DNA of 11,324 nucleotides from an uncultured Erysipelotrichaceae bacterium (GCA_947175465.1 CAMWMY010000025.1:1-11324); one strand, 5' to 3'. Positions 1-7,276 are shown, counted from the first letter of the stretch. Numbers and translations: made by a program. The notes: a model not told the origin generated them from the letters alone.

Positions 1-51
1 AAACCCCACTCGCCTTAGTCTCGTTGGCTCGGAGATGTGGATAAGAGACAT
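1..51. other. Sequencing adapter remnant (Nextera i7 adapter with index), not genomic
   Basis: Positions 18-51 match the Nextera transposase read-2 adapter (starts GTCTCG, ends AAGAGACAG) with differences only at about 25, 40 and 51. Positions 10-17 read TCGCCTTA, which is the i7 index called N701 in the orientation it has inside the adapter, directly abutting the adapter as in the library construct. Bases 1-9 do not clearly match the flow-cell part of the adapter and are probably low-quality sequence. The genome therefore starts at about base 51. This is recall of a standard oligonucleotide, not a database search. Confidence 0.95.
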
Positions 52-828
52 CATTATAAAAATGTTTTAGATGGTTATTTATGGTATTTAGCAATTAACT
101 TCCAAACACCAGGTTTAGAAAATGATCATTTACGAAAAGCATTTTCTAAAGTGATTGATAAAGAACAAATTGTAAATGCTATCTTGAAAGATGGATCGAT
201 TGCTGCTGATTATTTTGTACCTGAAAAATTAGCGACAGGTCCTGATGGAAAAGATTTTAGAGAAACATCACCAATTTCTAAAGCTTATAATGTACCAGAA
301 GCACAAGAATTATGGGAAAAGGCAAAAGCAGAATTAGGTGTTGATAACATTACTTTTGAGTTGATGTATGAAGAAGAGGGATCAATGAAAAGTATTGCAG
401 AGTTTATTAAATCGCAAGTAGAATCGAATTTACCAGGAGTATCCATAAAACTTGTTTCACTTCCTAAAAAGATTCGTGTAGATAGAATGCGTCAAAAAGA
501 TTTTCAAATCGGTCTTACTCGTTGGGGACCAGATTATGCAGATCCTACAACTTATTTGAATTTGATGGTTCAAGGTGCTAATTATAATTATGGTTCTTAT
601 GAGAGCGAACAATATAATCAGTTAATGAAAGAAGTAGGGGATACTGATGATATGGATGTACGTTGGAAAAAATTACAAGAAGCAGAAAAAGTATTATTAG
701 AAGATGTAGGAGTTATTCCTTTATATCAAGTTGGGGGAGCAACACTTGTAAGAAATAGTGTAGAAGGAATTGAAAATCATACAGTTGGTGTACCTTATAT
801 TTATAAAAATGTTGTTAAACTAAAATAA
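52..828 (+). CDS. oppA: Oligopeptide ABC transporter substrate-binding protein (OppA family), C-terminal part
   Basis: Extracellular lipoprotein-type receptor (SBP_bac_5 family) that captures peptides and delivers them to the OppBCDF channel. About 258 residues remain, roughly the C-terminal half of a normal 530-600 residue protein. Family-typical segments are visible: YLAINFQTPGLEND followed by LRKAFSKVIDKEQIV near the start, the RWGPDYADPTTYLN stretch, and the closing part LLEDVGVIPLYQVGG. The open frame nominally begins with a GTG at 37, but that codon lies in the adapter, so the signal peptide, lipobox and first lobe are missing because the contig ends, not because the gene is broken. It is followed 49 nt later by oppB with no terminator, so it belongs to the same operon. 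OppA versus a DppA/AppA-type paralogue cannot be settled; the opp label follows the operon. Confidence 0.9.
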   Translation, partial: HYKNVLDGYLWYLAINFQTPGLENDHLRKAFSKVIDKEQIVNAILKDGSIAADYFVPEKLATGPDGKDFRETSPISKAYNVPEAQELWEKAKAELGVDNITFELMYEEEGSMKSIAEFIKSQVESNLPGVSIKLVSLPKKIRVDRMRQKDFQIGLTRWGPDYADPTTYLNLMVQGANYNYGSYESEQYNQLMKEVGDTDDMDVRWKKLQEAEKVLLEDVGVIPLYQVGGATLVRNSVEGIENHTVGVPYIYKNVVKLK

Positions 829-877
829 TATATGGTGAAAAAGAGAATGTATGTTTTAAGTGAAGAGGAGGGACATA

Positions 878-1831
878 ATGAATAAGTCCATAATGAAATA
901 TATCGGAAAACGACTTCTTATGTCGGTTATAACCCTATTTGTTATTGTATTGATTTTATTTATTTTAATGAAATTGATGCCAGGGACGCCGTTTAATGAT
1001 GAGAAATTAACAGAAGCACAAAGAGTATTGTTATATAAAAAATATGGGTTAGATAAATCTGTTTTTGAACAATTCTTTCTCTATGTTAAAAATTTATTAA
1101 AGGGAGATTTTGGAGTATCGTATTCGATTTTAAAAAATGCACCGATTTCAATGCTTTTAGGATCACGCATTGGTATAACAATCCGTATTGGATTACAATC
1201 AGTTGTTTTTGGTTCTATCGTAGGTGTATTATTAGGAATTGTTGCAGCAATGAAGCACAATACGATATGGGATAATATTTCAACATTTATTTCTGTATTA
1301 GGTGTGAGTATACCATCCTTTGTATTTGCTTTAATTTTATTGATTGCTTTTGGAAGGGAAATTCCTATTTTCCCAATTACGTATGATTCATCACAACCTA
1401 TTTTATCGAGTATTTTACCGACTATTGCACTGTCGACCTTGACAATTGCTCAAGTAGCTCGTTTTACAAGGTCAGAGATGATTGAAGTATTAGATTCTGA
1501 TTATATGCTTCTTGCAGAGGCAAAAGGATTAAATAAGAGAACATTAATTTTTAAACATGCTTTACGTAACACCTTAATTTCAATTATTACGATTTTAGCA
1601 CCGCTTATCGTAGGGCTTATGACAGGAAGTGCTGTTATTGAAAAAATTTGTGGGATTCCAGGAATTGGAAGTTTATTAGTAGAAGCAATTACAGCAAATG
1701 ATTACAATGTCGTTATTACTTTAGCTTTTATTTATAGTGCTATGTACATTGGAATTATGCTAGTAGTTGATGTTTTATATAGTATTATTGACCCACGTAT
1801 ACGTTTATCAAAGGAGGATGGCAATGAGTAA
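878..1831 (+). CDS. oppB: Oligopeptide ABC transporter permease OppB
   Basis: Inner permease subunit of the peptide importer, 317 residues, usual length for the family. Hydrophobic segments lie near residues 12-32, 99-125, 133-158, 178-195, 232-255 and 277-302. The cytoplasmic coupling (EAA) loop that docks onto OppD/OppF is visible around residues 200-230 (EAKGL at 214-218), followed by PGIGSLLVEAI at 261-271 and a DPRIRL tail near 305-310, all typical of OppB/DppB. The ATG at 878 is chosen over an in-frame GTG at 860 because an AGGAGG (866-871) lies six bases before 878 and inside the longer version. Its end overlaps oppC by 8 nt, suggesting translational coupling. Confidence 0.94.
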   Translation: MNKSIMKYIGKRLLMSVITLFVIVLILFILMKLMPGTPFNDEKLTEAQRVLLYKKYGLDKSVFEQFFLYVKNLLKGDFGVSYSILKNAPISMLLGSRIGITIRIGLQSVVFGSIVGVLLGIVAAMKHNTIWDNISTFISVLGVSIPSFVFALILLIAFGREIPIFPITYDSSQPILSSILPTIALSTLTIAQVARFTRSEMIEVLDSDYMLLAEAKGLNKRTLIFKHALRNTLISIITILAPLIVGLMTGSAVIEKICGIPGIGSLLVEAITANDYNVVITLAFIYSAMYIGIMLVVDVLYSIIDPRIRLSKEDGNE

Positions 1832-2834
1832 AGAAAGAGTATTTCAAGAAAAAGATTTTGAATTAATTGGTATTCAAGAAGATGCTAATAAAGCAGAAAA
1901 AGATATAACGCCATCTTTTTGGAAAGATGCATATATTCGATTTAAGTCAAATAAGGTTGCTATGATTGGATTGATCATGGTTATCATCATTATTCTATTT
2001 GCCATTTTCGCACCTATGTTAAGTAGTAGAGCTTATGATAGTGTGCAAACAGCACATCAAAACCTTCCTCCACGTGTGCCTATTTTAGAAAATATTGGTA
2101 TTTTAAATGGACATATTAATGGAGTAGATGTGTATGCCTCTAAAGGGCTTGGAGATATTTCTTATCTATTTGGAACAGATACTTTAGGTAGAGATTTATG
2201 GGTAAGAGTATGGGAAGGAACAAGAATTTCTTTATTTGTTGCTTGTGCCGCAGTAATTATCGATATTTTATTTGGAATGACTTATGGTTTAATTAGTGGT
2301 TATTTTGGTGGCAAAGTAGATAATATCATGCAAAGAATTCAAGAAATTGTAAATAGTATTCCAAGTTTAGTAGTTTTAACTTTATTATTACTTGTTATGG
2401 AGCCATCTTTAAATACGATTATTATCGCATTGATGATTACAGGATGGGTTGGTATGAGTAGAGTAACTAGAGCTGAAGTGTTGAAGTTGAAAGAGCAAGA
2501 ATTTATTTTAGCTTCGAAAACACTCGGGGCTAGCCATTTCTTCATTTTAATGAAAGAAATTATTCCTAATATTTTTGGACAAATTATTATTATGTCTATG
2601 TTTTCTATCCCAAATGCTATTTTTTATGAAGCTTTCTTAGCCTTTGTTGGTTTAGGAATTCCTGCACCAGCTGCATCTTTAGGAGCACTTATTAATGATG
2701 GATTTGAATCTTTTGCTATCTATCCACACATGGTTGTGATTCCTGTAGTTGTATTAGCTATTTTAATGTTGAGTTTCAATATGCTTGCTGATGGATTACG
2801 TGATGCATTTGATCCAAAACAGAAAAAGATGTAA
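1824..2834 (+). CDS. oppC: Oligopeptide ABC transporter permease OppC
   Basis: Second permease subunit of the peptide importer, 336 residues. It has an N-terminal cytoplasmic stretch, a first membrane segment at about 45-66, a long extracytoplasmic insert (about 70-112), then LFGTDTLGRD at 115-124, the hallmark of the OppC/DppC family. The EAA coupling loop lies around 215-245 (LASKTLGAS at 229-237), followed by AFVGLGIP (273-280) and a closing GLRDAFDPK. The frame is open upstream to 1767, but the ATG at 1824 is preceded by AAAGGAGG (1810-1817) and begins at the usual MSKE-type N-terminus, so the longer start is rejected. The start overlaps the oppB stop (ATGAGTAA), and oppD follows after 15 nt. 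Confidence 0.94.
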   Translation: MSKERVFQEKDFELIGIQEDANKAEKDITPSFWKDAYIRFKSNKVAMIGLIMVIIIILFAIFAPMLSSRAYDSVQTAHQNLPPRVPILENIGILNGHINGVDVYASKGLGDISYLFGTDTLGRDLWVRVWEGTRISLFVACAAVIIDILFGMTYGLISGYFGGKVDNIMQRIQEIVNSIPSLVVLTLLLLVMEPSLNTIIIALMITGWVGMSRVTRAEVLKLKEQEFILASKTLGASHFFILMKEIIPNIFGQIIIMSMFSIPNAIFYEAFLAFVGLGIPAPAASLGALINDGFESFAIYPHMVVIPVVVLAILMLSFNMLADGLRDAFDPKQKKM

Positions 2835-2849
2835 GGAGGGTGTGTTAAG

Positions 2850-3914
2850 ATGAAAGAAAGAGTATTATCCATACGTGACTTATCGATTTCTTTTAAAACA
2901 AACCATGGAGTCGTTAATGCGATTCGAGGAATTCGGTTTGATTTATTTAAAGGAGAAACAGTAGCGATTGTTGGCGAATCTGGAAGTGGAAAATCAGTAA
3001 CAGTAAAAGCTATTATGGGTATTTTGAGTAGTAATGGTTTTATTAATTCTGGAAAAATAGATTTTACGTATCATCGTGATGATGAAGTTGTAAAAAAAGA
3101 CTTAGTTCAATTAAGTAAAAAAGAAATGCGTCAGCATATATGTGGAAAACGTATTGCTATGGTATTTCAAGATCCAATGACATCTTTAAATCCTACCATG
3201 ACGATTGGAGAACAAGTGATGGAAGGAATGATTCATCATTATGGAACCTCTCGTAAAGAAGCTTTTAAGAAGGCTGTAGAGCTTTTAGAGCTAGTAGGAA
3301 TTACAGATGCTCAAAAACGTATGAAAAGCTATCCTCATCAATTATCTGGTGGTATGCGTCAGCGTATTGTTATTGCAATTGCTTTAAGTTGTGATCCAGA
3401 AATCTTGATTTGTGATGAGCCAACAACGGCTTTGGATGTAACGATTCAAGCTAAAATCTTACAATTAATTAAAGATATTCAAAAAAAGAAAAATATTTCG
3501 GTTATTTATATTACCCATGATTTGGGTGTCGTTGCGAAAGTAGCAGATTATGTTGCTGTAATGTATGCAGGTAAAATCATTGAAAAAGGAAGCGTAGATG
3601 AAATCTTTTATGATCCACGTCATCCTTATACATGGGGTCTTTTATCTTCTATGCCGGATGTTAATACCGTAGACGAAGAATTGTATACAATCCCAGGAAC
3701 ACCACCGAATTTACTTCGCCAAGTTCCAGGAGATGCTTTTGCTCCAAGAAATCATTATGCGATGAAGATTGATTATATTGAGGAGCCACCAATGTTTAAT
3801 GTAGGTGGAAAGCATCGTGTATCGACATGGTTAGCGCATGAAAAAGCGCCTAAAGTAAGTATGCCTGCTTCTTTAAAGCAAAGAATTGAAAAGATGAAAA
3901 AGGAGGCTGAATAA
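2850..3914 (+). CDS. oppD: Oligopeptide ABC transporter ATP-binding protein OppD
   Basis: ATPase subunit that, paired with OppF, powers peptide import at the cytoplasmic face of the membrane; 354 residues. All nucleotide-binding motifs are intact: Walker A GESGSGKS (42-49), Q-loop glutamine at 107 in VFQDP, signature LSGGMRQR (165-172), Walker B EILICDE (184-190) and H-loop histidine 223. The C-terminal oligopeptide/dipeptide domain begins near RHPYTWGLL (257-265) and carries the GTPPNL and AFAPRNHYAM pattern of Gram-positive OppD. It lacks cysteines there, unlike OppD/DppD proteins whose C-terminus binds an iron-sulfur cluster. The start has an AAGGAGGG ribosome binding site just after the oppC stop. 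oppF follows after a single base. Confidence 0.95.
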   Translation: MKERVLSIRDLSISFKTNHGVVNAIRGIRFDLFKGETVAIVGESGSGKSVTVKAIMGILSSNGFINSGKIDFTYHRDDEVVKKDLVQLSKKEMRQHICGKRIAMVFQDPMTSLNPTMTIGEQVMEGMIHHYGTSRKEAFKKAVELLELVGITDAQKRMKSYPHQLSGGMRQRIVIAIALSCDPEILICDEPTTALDVTIQAKILQLIKDIQKKKNISVIYITHDLGVVAKVADYVAVMYAGKIIEKGSVDEIFYDPRHPYTWGLLSSMPDVNTVDEELYTIPGTPPNLLRQVPGDAFAPRNHYAMKIDYIEEPPMFNVGGKHRVSTWLAHEKAPKVSMPASLKQRIEKMKKEAE

Positions 3915-3915
3915 G

Positions 3916-4833
3916 ATGGAGCCCATCCTTATTGTAAAAGATTTAAAACAACATTTTACAGTTAATAGAAAATACAGTGTAAAAGCAGTAAATGGGATAT
4001 CTTTTGAAATTTATCCTGGAGAAACTTATGGTCTTGTAGGAGAATCAGGTAGTGGAAAATCGACAACAGGACGTAGTATTATTCGTTTATATGAACCTAC
4101 ATCAGGAGAAATTATTTTTAATGGCCACAAGATCAGTGGGAAAATGAGTGAAAAAGATATCAAAGAATTACGTACGAAAATGCAGATGATTTTTCAAGAT
4201 CCAATGGCTTGTTTAAATCCTAGAAAAAAAGTAGTAGATATTATTGCTCAAGGTCTTGATATTCATCATTTATATAAAAATCGTCAAGAACGTTTGGAGA
4301 AAGTGTATCGTATATTAGAAAAAGTAGGATTGTCAAAAGAACATGCAAATCGTTTTCCTCACCAATTTTCAGGAGGACAGCGTCAACGTATTGGAATTGC
4401 TCGTGCTCTTGTTATGAACCCTGATTTAATTATTGCAGATGAGGCCATTTCAGCTCTTGATGTTTCTATTCAAGCGCAAGTAGTGAATTTAATGAAAGCT
4501 ATTCAAAAAGAAACGAATACTGCTTATTTATTCATTGCCCATGATCTTTCGATGGTAAAATATATCTCTGATCGTATTGGAGTTTTACATTTAGGACATT
4601 TAGTAGAAACAGGAACGACAGAAGAAATTTTTACAAATCCAATTCATCCTTATACCAAATCATTATTAAGTGCTATTCCAGCTCCTAATCCAAAAGTAGA
4701 ACGAGACAGAGAAGTACTAACCTACCGTTATGAAGAAAGTGGTATTGATTATACACAAGGAAAAAGACAAAAAATTAGTGATACACATATTGTTTTAGCA
4801 ACAGATGAACAATTGAAAGAATGGACAAAATAA
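3916..4833 (+). CDS. oppF: Oligopeptide ABC transporter ATP-binding protein OppF
   Basis: Second ATPase subunit of the importer, 305 residues, heterodimer partner of OppD. Walker A GESGSGKST is at 42-50, the Q-loop glutamine at 94 (IFQDP), signature FSGGQRQR at 151-158, Walker B LIIADE at 171-176 and H-loop histidine at 209. The C-terminal HPYTKSLLSAIP stretch (234-245) is standard for this family. AGGAGG at 3901-3906, inside the end of oppD, serves its ATG nine bases on; the gap to oppD is one base. It is the last gene of the operon: a hairpin with a T-run begins seven bases after its stop codon. Confidence 0.95.
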   Translation: MEPILIVKDLKQHFTVNRKYSVKAVNGISFEIYPGETYGLVGESGSGKSTTGRSIIRLYEPTSGEIIFNGHKISGKMSEKDIKELRTKMQMIFQDPMACLNPRKKVVDIIAQGLDIHHLYKNRQERLEKVYRILEKVGLSKEHANRFPHQFSGGQRQRIGIARALVMNPDLIIADEAISALDVSIQAQVVNLMKAIQKETNTAYLFIAHDLSMVKYISDRIGVLHLGHLVETGTTEEIFTNPIHPYTKSLLSAIPAPNPKVERDREVLTYRYEESGIDYTQGKRQKISDTHIVLATDEQLKEWTK

Positions 4834-4839
4834 GAAAAA

Positions 4840-4881
4840 ACGCTTATGCCTACGAAGAAGTAGGATAAGCGTCTTTTTTTT
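4840..4881. terminator. Bidirectional intrinsic terminator between oppF and the LicA-like kinase gene
   Basis: The stem pairs ACGCTTAT-G-CCTAC (4840-4853, with one bulged G) with GTAGG-ATAAGCGT (4860-4872) around the loop GAAGAA. Eight T residues follow at 4874-4881 for the plus direction, and an A-run at about 4835-4840 gives a T-run for the minus direction. It can end both the opp operon and the convergent kinase gene. The last seven codons and the stop of the kinase gene fall inside the hairpin. Confidence 0.85.
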
Positions 4882-5701
4882 GAAAAGAAATTATAAGTGC
4901 ATGATATTTTTGATGTGCAATTTCAAGAAAAGTAGGATTATTTCTTGCTTCATACATCATCATAGCCCATGTGCACCACAAAAGATGATGAAATGTTTCC
5001 CATATTAATAATTGTTTTTGTAAAGTAGGGGTCATAGTATCAAAATAAACTTGATAGAAACGTTCACGATCTTGTTCATCATCAATGTGATTTTCTGTAA
5101 TGAATGACATGACATCAAATAGGGGATCGTTATTTGCAGCATATTCAAAATCAATAAGATAATCTTTTGATTCTCCTAGCAAAATATTTCCACTTACCCA
5201 ATCATTATGACAAAGCACACTTGGGTTGTGCAAATTTTGAACATCTTGAAGAATGGGTAAAAAGCTAGATAAATCATAAATAGGATGTTGAATACGTTTA
5301 TAATACCGTTTCCATGTTTCAATAGGTTGAAAGTCTTGCTCACAGTGATAAGAAGCAGTGTGGAGTTTTTTCATTAATTTTGCGACACGCTCAATTTTAT
5401 CTTTATATTGGCTATTTTCAAATTCTTCTAAATGAGGAATAAAAGTCGTAATTTTGATTCCAGAAGCTATATTAAAATAAATAAGAGGGACATCGAGAGA
5501 TAAATTATTTATCATTTCTAATACGTGCGCTTCTTGTTTACGATCTAAAAAATGTTGAGTATCTTCATAAGGAAGGCGAAGCACATATTGCTTTTGGTTC
5601 ACTGTTAATAAAAAGTTGCGATTCGTTAATCCTTTTTTAGTATCTTTTAAAGTATAAGTAGAACTTTGAAAAAGATCAGTTATCAATTGATGAAGTTTCA
5701 T
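4850..5701 (-). CDS. Choline/ethanolamine-kinase-family phosphotransferase (LicA-like)
   Basis: Predicted soluble ATP-dependent small-molecule kinase of the APH/choline kinase fold, 283 residues. GLTNRNFLL (24-32) followed by YVLRLP (39-44) matches the nucleotide-binding start of LicA-type choline kinases. The catalytic Brenner motif is CHNDWVSGN (164-172, with H165, D167, N172), and the magnesium-binding IDFEYA is at 183-188 (D184), followed by NDPLFDV. In the LicA family the product is usually phosphocholine for surface decoration, but no other lic gene is in view, so ethanolamine, another alcohol or an antibiotic-like substrate remains possible. The start is ATG at 5701; an upstream GTG at 5710 is rejected because the ribosome binding site AAAGGTG overlaps it. 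The gene stands alone between convergent and divergent neighbours. Confidence 0.8.
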   Translation of the reverse strand: MKLHQLITDLFQSSTYTLKDTKKGLTNRNFLLTVNQKQYVLRLPYEDTQHFLDRKQEAHVLEMINNLSLDVPLIYFNIASGIKITTFIPHLEEFENSQYKDKIERVAKLMKKLHTASYHCEQDFQPIETWKRYYKRIQHPIYDLSSFLPILQDVQNLHNPSVLCHNDWVSGNILLGESKDYLIDFEYAANNDPLFDVMSFITENHIDDEQDRERFYQVYFDTMTPTLQKQLLIWETFHHLLWCTWAMMMYEARNNPTFLEIAHQKYHALIISFQKKDAYPTSS

Positions 5702-5718
5702 AGTAATCACCTTTCTTT

Positions 5719-5746
5719 ATTGTAACATAGAGTTGATTATGTACAA
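5719..5746 (-). promoter_or_regulatory. Candidate sigma-A promoter of the LicA-like kinase gene
   Basis: On the minus strand TTGTAC (5741-5746) is followed after 16 bases by TACAAT (5719-5724). The -10 box ends only 17 nt before the ATG at 5701, so the leader would be very short and begin at or in the ribosome binding site. Support comes from the same GTTACAAT octamer lying 20 nt before the other minus-strand gene, at 7214. No transcription data are available. Confidence 0.4.
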
Positions 5747-5767
5747 TAGAAATCCTTGTAAAATAAC

Positions 5768-5796
5768 TTCACAAATAAGGTAGGAAATGCTACACT
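5768..5796 (+). promoter_or_regulatory. Candidate sigma-A promoter of rdgB-trmL
   Basis: TTCACA (5768-5773) and TACACT (5791-5796) are separated by exactly 17 bases. Transcription would start near 5803, giving a leader of about 25 nt before the rdgB ATG at 5828. It is the best plus-strand match in the 126-base gap between the divergent kinase gene and rdgB. Confidence 0.5.
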
Positions 5797-5827
5797 TTAA
5801 CATGATAGAGAAGAGGGTGTATAAAGT

Positions 5828-6412
5828 ATGAAAGAAATTATGATTGCGACTAAAAATAAACATAAGGTAGAGGAGTTTAAGGCGATGTTAGAGCCTTTAG
5901 GTTATCATATAAAAAGTTTATGCGATTTGACAGAAGATATTGAAATAGAAGAGACAGGGACAACTTTTGAAGAAAATGCCTTTATCAAAGCTAGAGCTAT
6001 TTATGAAAAATTACATATCGAAGTTATTGCAGATGATAGTGGGTTTTGTGTGAATCATTTACAAGGTGCACCAGGAGTATTTTCTGCACGTTTCTTAGGA
6101 GAAGATACATCTTATAAAGAAAAAAATCAACATATTATACAAGCTTTAGAAAATGCAAGTGATCGAGGATGTCAATATGTTTGTGCGATTGCTCATATTG
6201 CATGTGATGGAAAAGAAAGTATATTTATAGGGAGTATTGAAGGAAAAGTATCCCATAAAAGTATAGGGGATGCAGGTTTTGGGTATGATCCTATCTTTTA
6301 TTATGAGCCCCTTCATACAACCCTTGCTGATGTGAGGGAAGAAGAAAAAAATAAAGTATCGCATCGTGCGATTGCTTTAAGAAAAATGCTTGCTTATTTA
6401 GAAGGGAGGTAA
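5828..6412 (+). CDS. rdgB: XTP/dITP diphosphatase (RdgB/HAM1 family)
   Basis: Cytoplasmic nucleotide-pool cleaning enzyme that hydrolyses non-canonical purine triphosphates (dITP, XTP, ITP) to the monophosphate and pyrophosphate; 194 residues, normal length. Family motifs are all present: IATKNKHKVEEF (6-17) for phosphate binding, GTTFEENAFIKA (44-55), ADDSGFCV (68-75) with the catalytic aspartate around 69-70, GAPGVFSARF (80-89), GFGYDPIFY (150-158) and NKVSHRA near 175-181, whose SHR recognises the base. The ribosome binding site is weak (AGAGGGTG about 10 bases upstream). trmL begins four bases after the stop, with its ribosome binding site inside the end of rdgB, so the two are cotranscribed. 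Confidence 0.95.
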   Translation: MKEIMIATKNKHKVEEFKAMLEPLGYHIKSLCDLTEDIEIEETGTTFEENAFIKARAIYEKLHIEVIADDSGFCVNHLQGAPGVFSARFLGEDTSYKEKNQHIIQALENASDRGCQYVCAIAHIACDGKESIFIGSIEGKVSHKSIGDAGFGYDPIFYYEPLHTTLADVREEEKNKVSHRAIALRKMLAYLEGR

Positions 6413-6416
6413 GCTG

Positions 6417-6926
6417 ATGTTACATCTAGTATTATATGAACCAGAAATCCCCCAAAATACAGGAAATATGATGAGAACTTGTATGGCTACTAACACTAAG
6501 TTACATTTGATTAAACCTTTAGGTTTTTCCTTAGATGAGCGTTCTTTAAAGCGGGCAGGAATGGACTATATAAAAGACGTTCCTTATGAAATTTATGAAA
6601 ATTGGGAGGAGTTTAAAGCAAAAAATGAGAGTCCAAATTATTTTTTTATGACTCGTTATGGTAAAAAGCCACCTTCTGCTTTTTCTTTTTCAGCTTGTAA
6701 AGGAGCTATTTATCTTATTTTAGGAAAAGAAAGTACGGGTATTCCTAAAGAAATATTATCTGATTATTTACATCAATGTATGCGATTGCCTATGGTATCA
6801 AAAGCAAGAAGTTTAAATGTAAGCAATTGTGCGGCGATTATTATATATGAAGTGTTAAGACAATTAGACTATCCAGATCTAAGTTGTGTGGAAAGTATTA
6901 AAGGTGAAGATTGGCTAAGTAATTAA
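6417..6926 (+). CDS. trmL: tRNA (cytidine/uridine-34 2'-O)-methyltransferase TrmL (SPOUT family)
   Basis: Methylates the ribose of the wobble nucleotide in certain leucine tRNAs using S-adenosylmethionine. Its 169 residues form a minimal SPOUT protein without an extra RNA-binding domain. Typical stretches are LYEPEIPQNTGNMMRTC (6-22), RSLKRAGMDY (43-52), YLILGKESTGIP (94-105) and the knot-forming MRLPMVSKARSLNVSNCAAI near 122-141. The family usually reads FGxExxG in the third motif; LGKESTG here is a mild variant. The GGGAGG at 6404-6409 lies seven bases before the ATG and within rdgB. It ends at a bidirectional terminator. Confidence 0.92.
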   Translation: MLHLVLYEPEIPQNTGNMMRTCMATNTKLHLIKPLGFSLDERSLKRAGMDYIKDVPYEIYENWEEFKAKNESPNYFFMTRYGKKPPSAFSFSACKGAIYLILGKESTGIPKEILSDYLHQCMRLPMVSKARSLNVSNCAAIIIYEVLRQLDYPDLSCVESIKGEDWLSN

Positions 6927-6965
6927 AAAAGCATACATTGGGTACAATCCCATGTATGCTTTTTC
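6925..6965. terminator. Bidirectional intrinsic terminator between trmL and the DUF3892 gene
   Basis: GCATACAT-T-GGG (6931-6942, one unpaired T) pairs with CCCATGTATGC (6949-6959) around a TACAAT loop. Six A residues precede the stem (6925-6930) and five T residues follow it (6960-6964), so it works in both directions. The two convergent genes end at 6926 and 6969, directly at its borders. Confidence 0.9.
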
Positions 6966-6968
6966 TTA

Positions 6969-7214
6969 TTAAAACTCTTTTAAGTTTTTTAAGTTTGTAC
7001 TTTCATCACCATCGTTTTTACCGCGAATGTGACGAGCACCATCACGTCCTGTAAATGGCAATGCATTTTCAATTAATCCTTGTTCTACAGCTTCTAAAGC
7101 TTGTTCATAATCATAAACTTTTCCAGAACTTGATTTAAATTCTTTTAATGTCCCATCAGGATTACGACGAGCAGCTACAAAACGTTCTTTTTTTGTTGAT
7201 TTTTCTTTTTTCAT
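6969..7214 (-). CDS. DUF3892-family small protein
   Basis: An 81-residue, very hydrophilic protein with a lysine-rich start (KKEKSTKKERF). After it comes the pattern of the DUF3892 family: RRNPDGTLKEF (16-26), GKVYDYEQALEAVEQGLIENA (31-51) and a C-terminal GRDGARHIRGKNDGDESTNL (56-75) close to the end. The family has no established function that I know of. There is no membrane segment or signal peptide. The start is secure: AGGAGGT (7222-7228) lies seven bases before the ATG. It stands alone, convergent to trmL and divergent from the dapF-like gene. Confidence 0.85.
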   Translation of the reverse strand: MKKEKSTKKERFVAARRNPDGTLKEFKSSSGKVYDYEQALEAVEQGLIENALPFTGRDGARHIRGKNDGDESTNLKNLKEF

Positions 7215-7234
7215 TTTCTTTACCTCCTGACATT

Positions 7235-7263
7235 ATTGTAACCACAGTGAGCATATTTATACA
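7235..7263 (-). promoter_or_regulatory. Candidate overlapping divergent promoters of the DUF3892 gene and the dapF-like gene
   Basis: On the minus strand TACAAT (7235-7240) with a poor TGTATA -35 (7258-7263) at 17 bases points to the DUF3892 gene, 20 nt before its ATG. On the plus strand TTGTAA (7236-7241) and TATACA (7258-7263), 16 bases apart, point to the dapF-like gene, 13 nt before its GTG. The -10 of each overlaps the -35 of the other. The minus -10 is the more credible element, because GTTACAAT recurs in front of the kinase gene; the plus promoter is weak. Confidence 0.3.
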
Positions 7264-7276
7264 TAGGAGGGATATT

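Noticed and set aside
37..51. GTG at 37 as the start of the oppA-like gene
   Set aside because: The codon and the next four lie in sequencing adapter; the true start of the gene is beyond the contig end.
860..877. Longer start for oppB at the GTG at 860
   Set aside because: The AGGAGG ribosome binding site would lie within the coding part and is ideally placed for the ATG at 878.
1767..1823. Longer start for oppC at 1767
   Set aside because: It would overlap oppB by 65 bases and has no ribosome binding site, whereas AAAGGAGG precedes the ATG at 1824.
2339..2545. Minus-strand open frame inside oppC
   Set aside because: It lies opposite a clear conserved gene, has no ribosome binding site or recognisable domain, and is a by-product of the codon pattern of oppC. 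The same applies to minus-strand frames at 6146-6364 and 8371-8646 and the plus-strand frame at 11079-11261.
2991..4060. Repeated sequence shared by oppD and oppF around the Walker A motifs
   Set aside because: This is ordinary paralogy between two ABC ATPase genes, not a recent duplication or repeat element.
7148..7276. 43-residue N-terminal extension of the dapF-like protein, which looks partly hydrophobic
   Set aside because: It is read through the opposite strand of the DUF3892 gene; the GTG at 7277 has a strong ribosome binding site and begins at the usual DapF N-terminus (KFWKYHVNGND).
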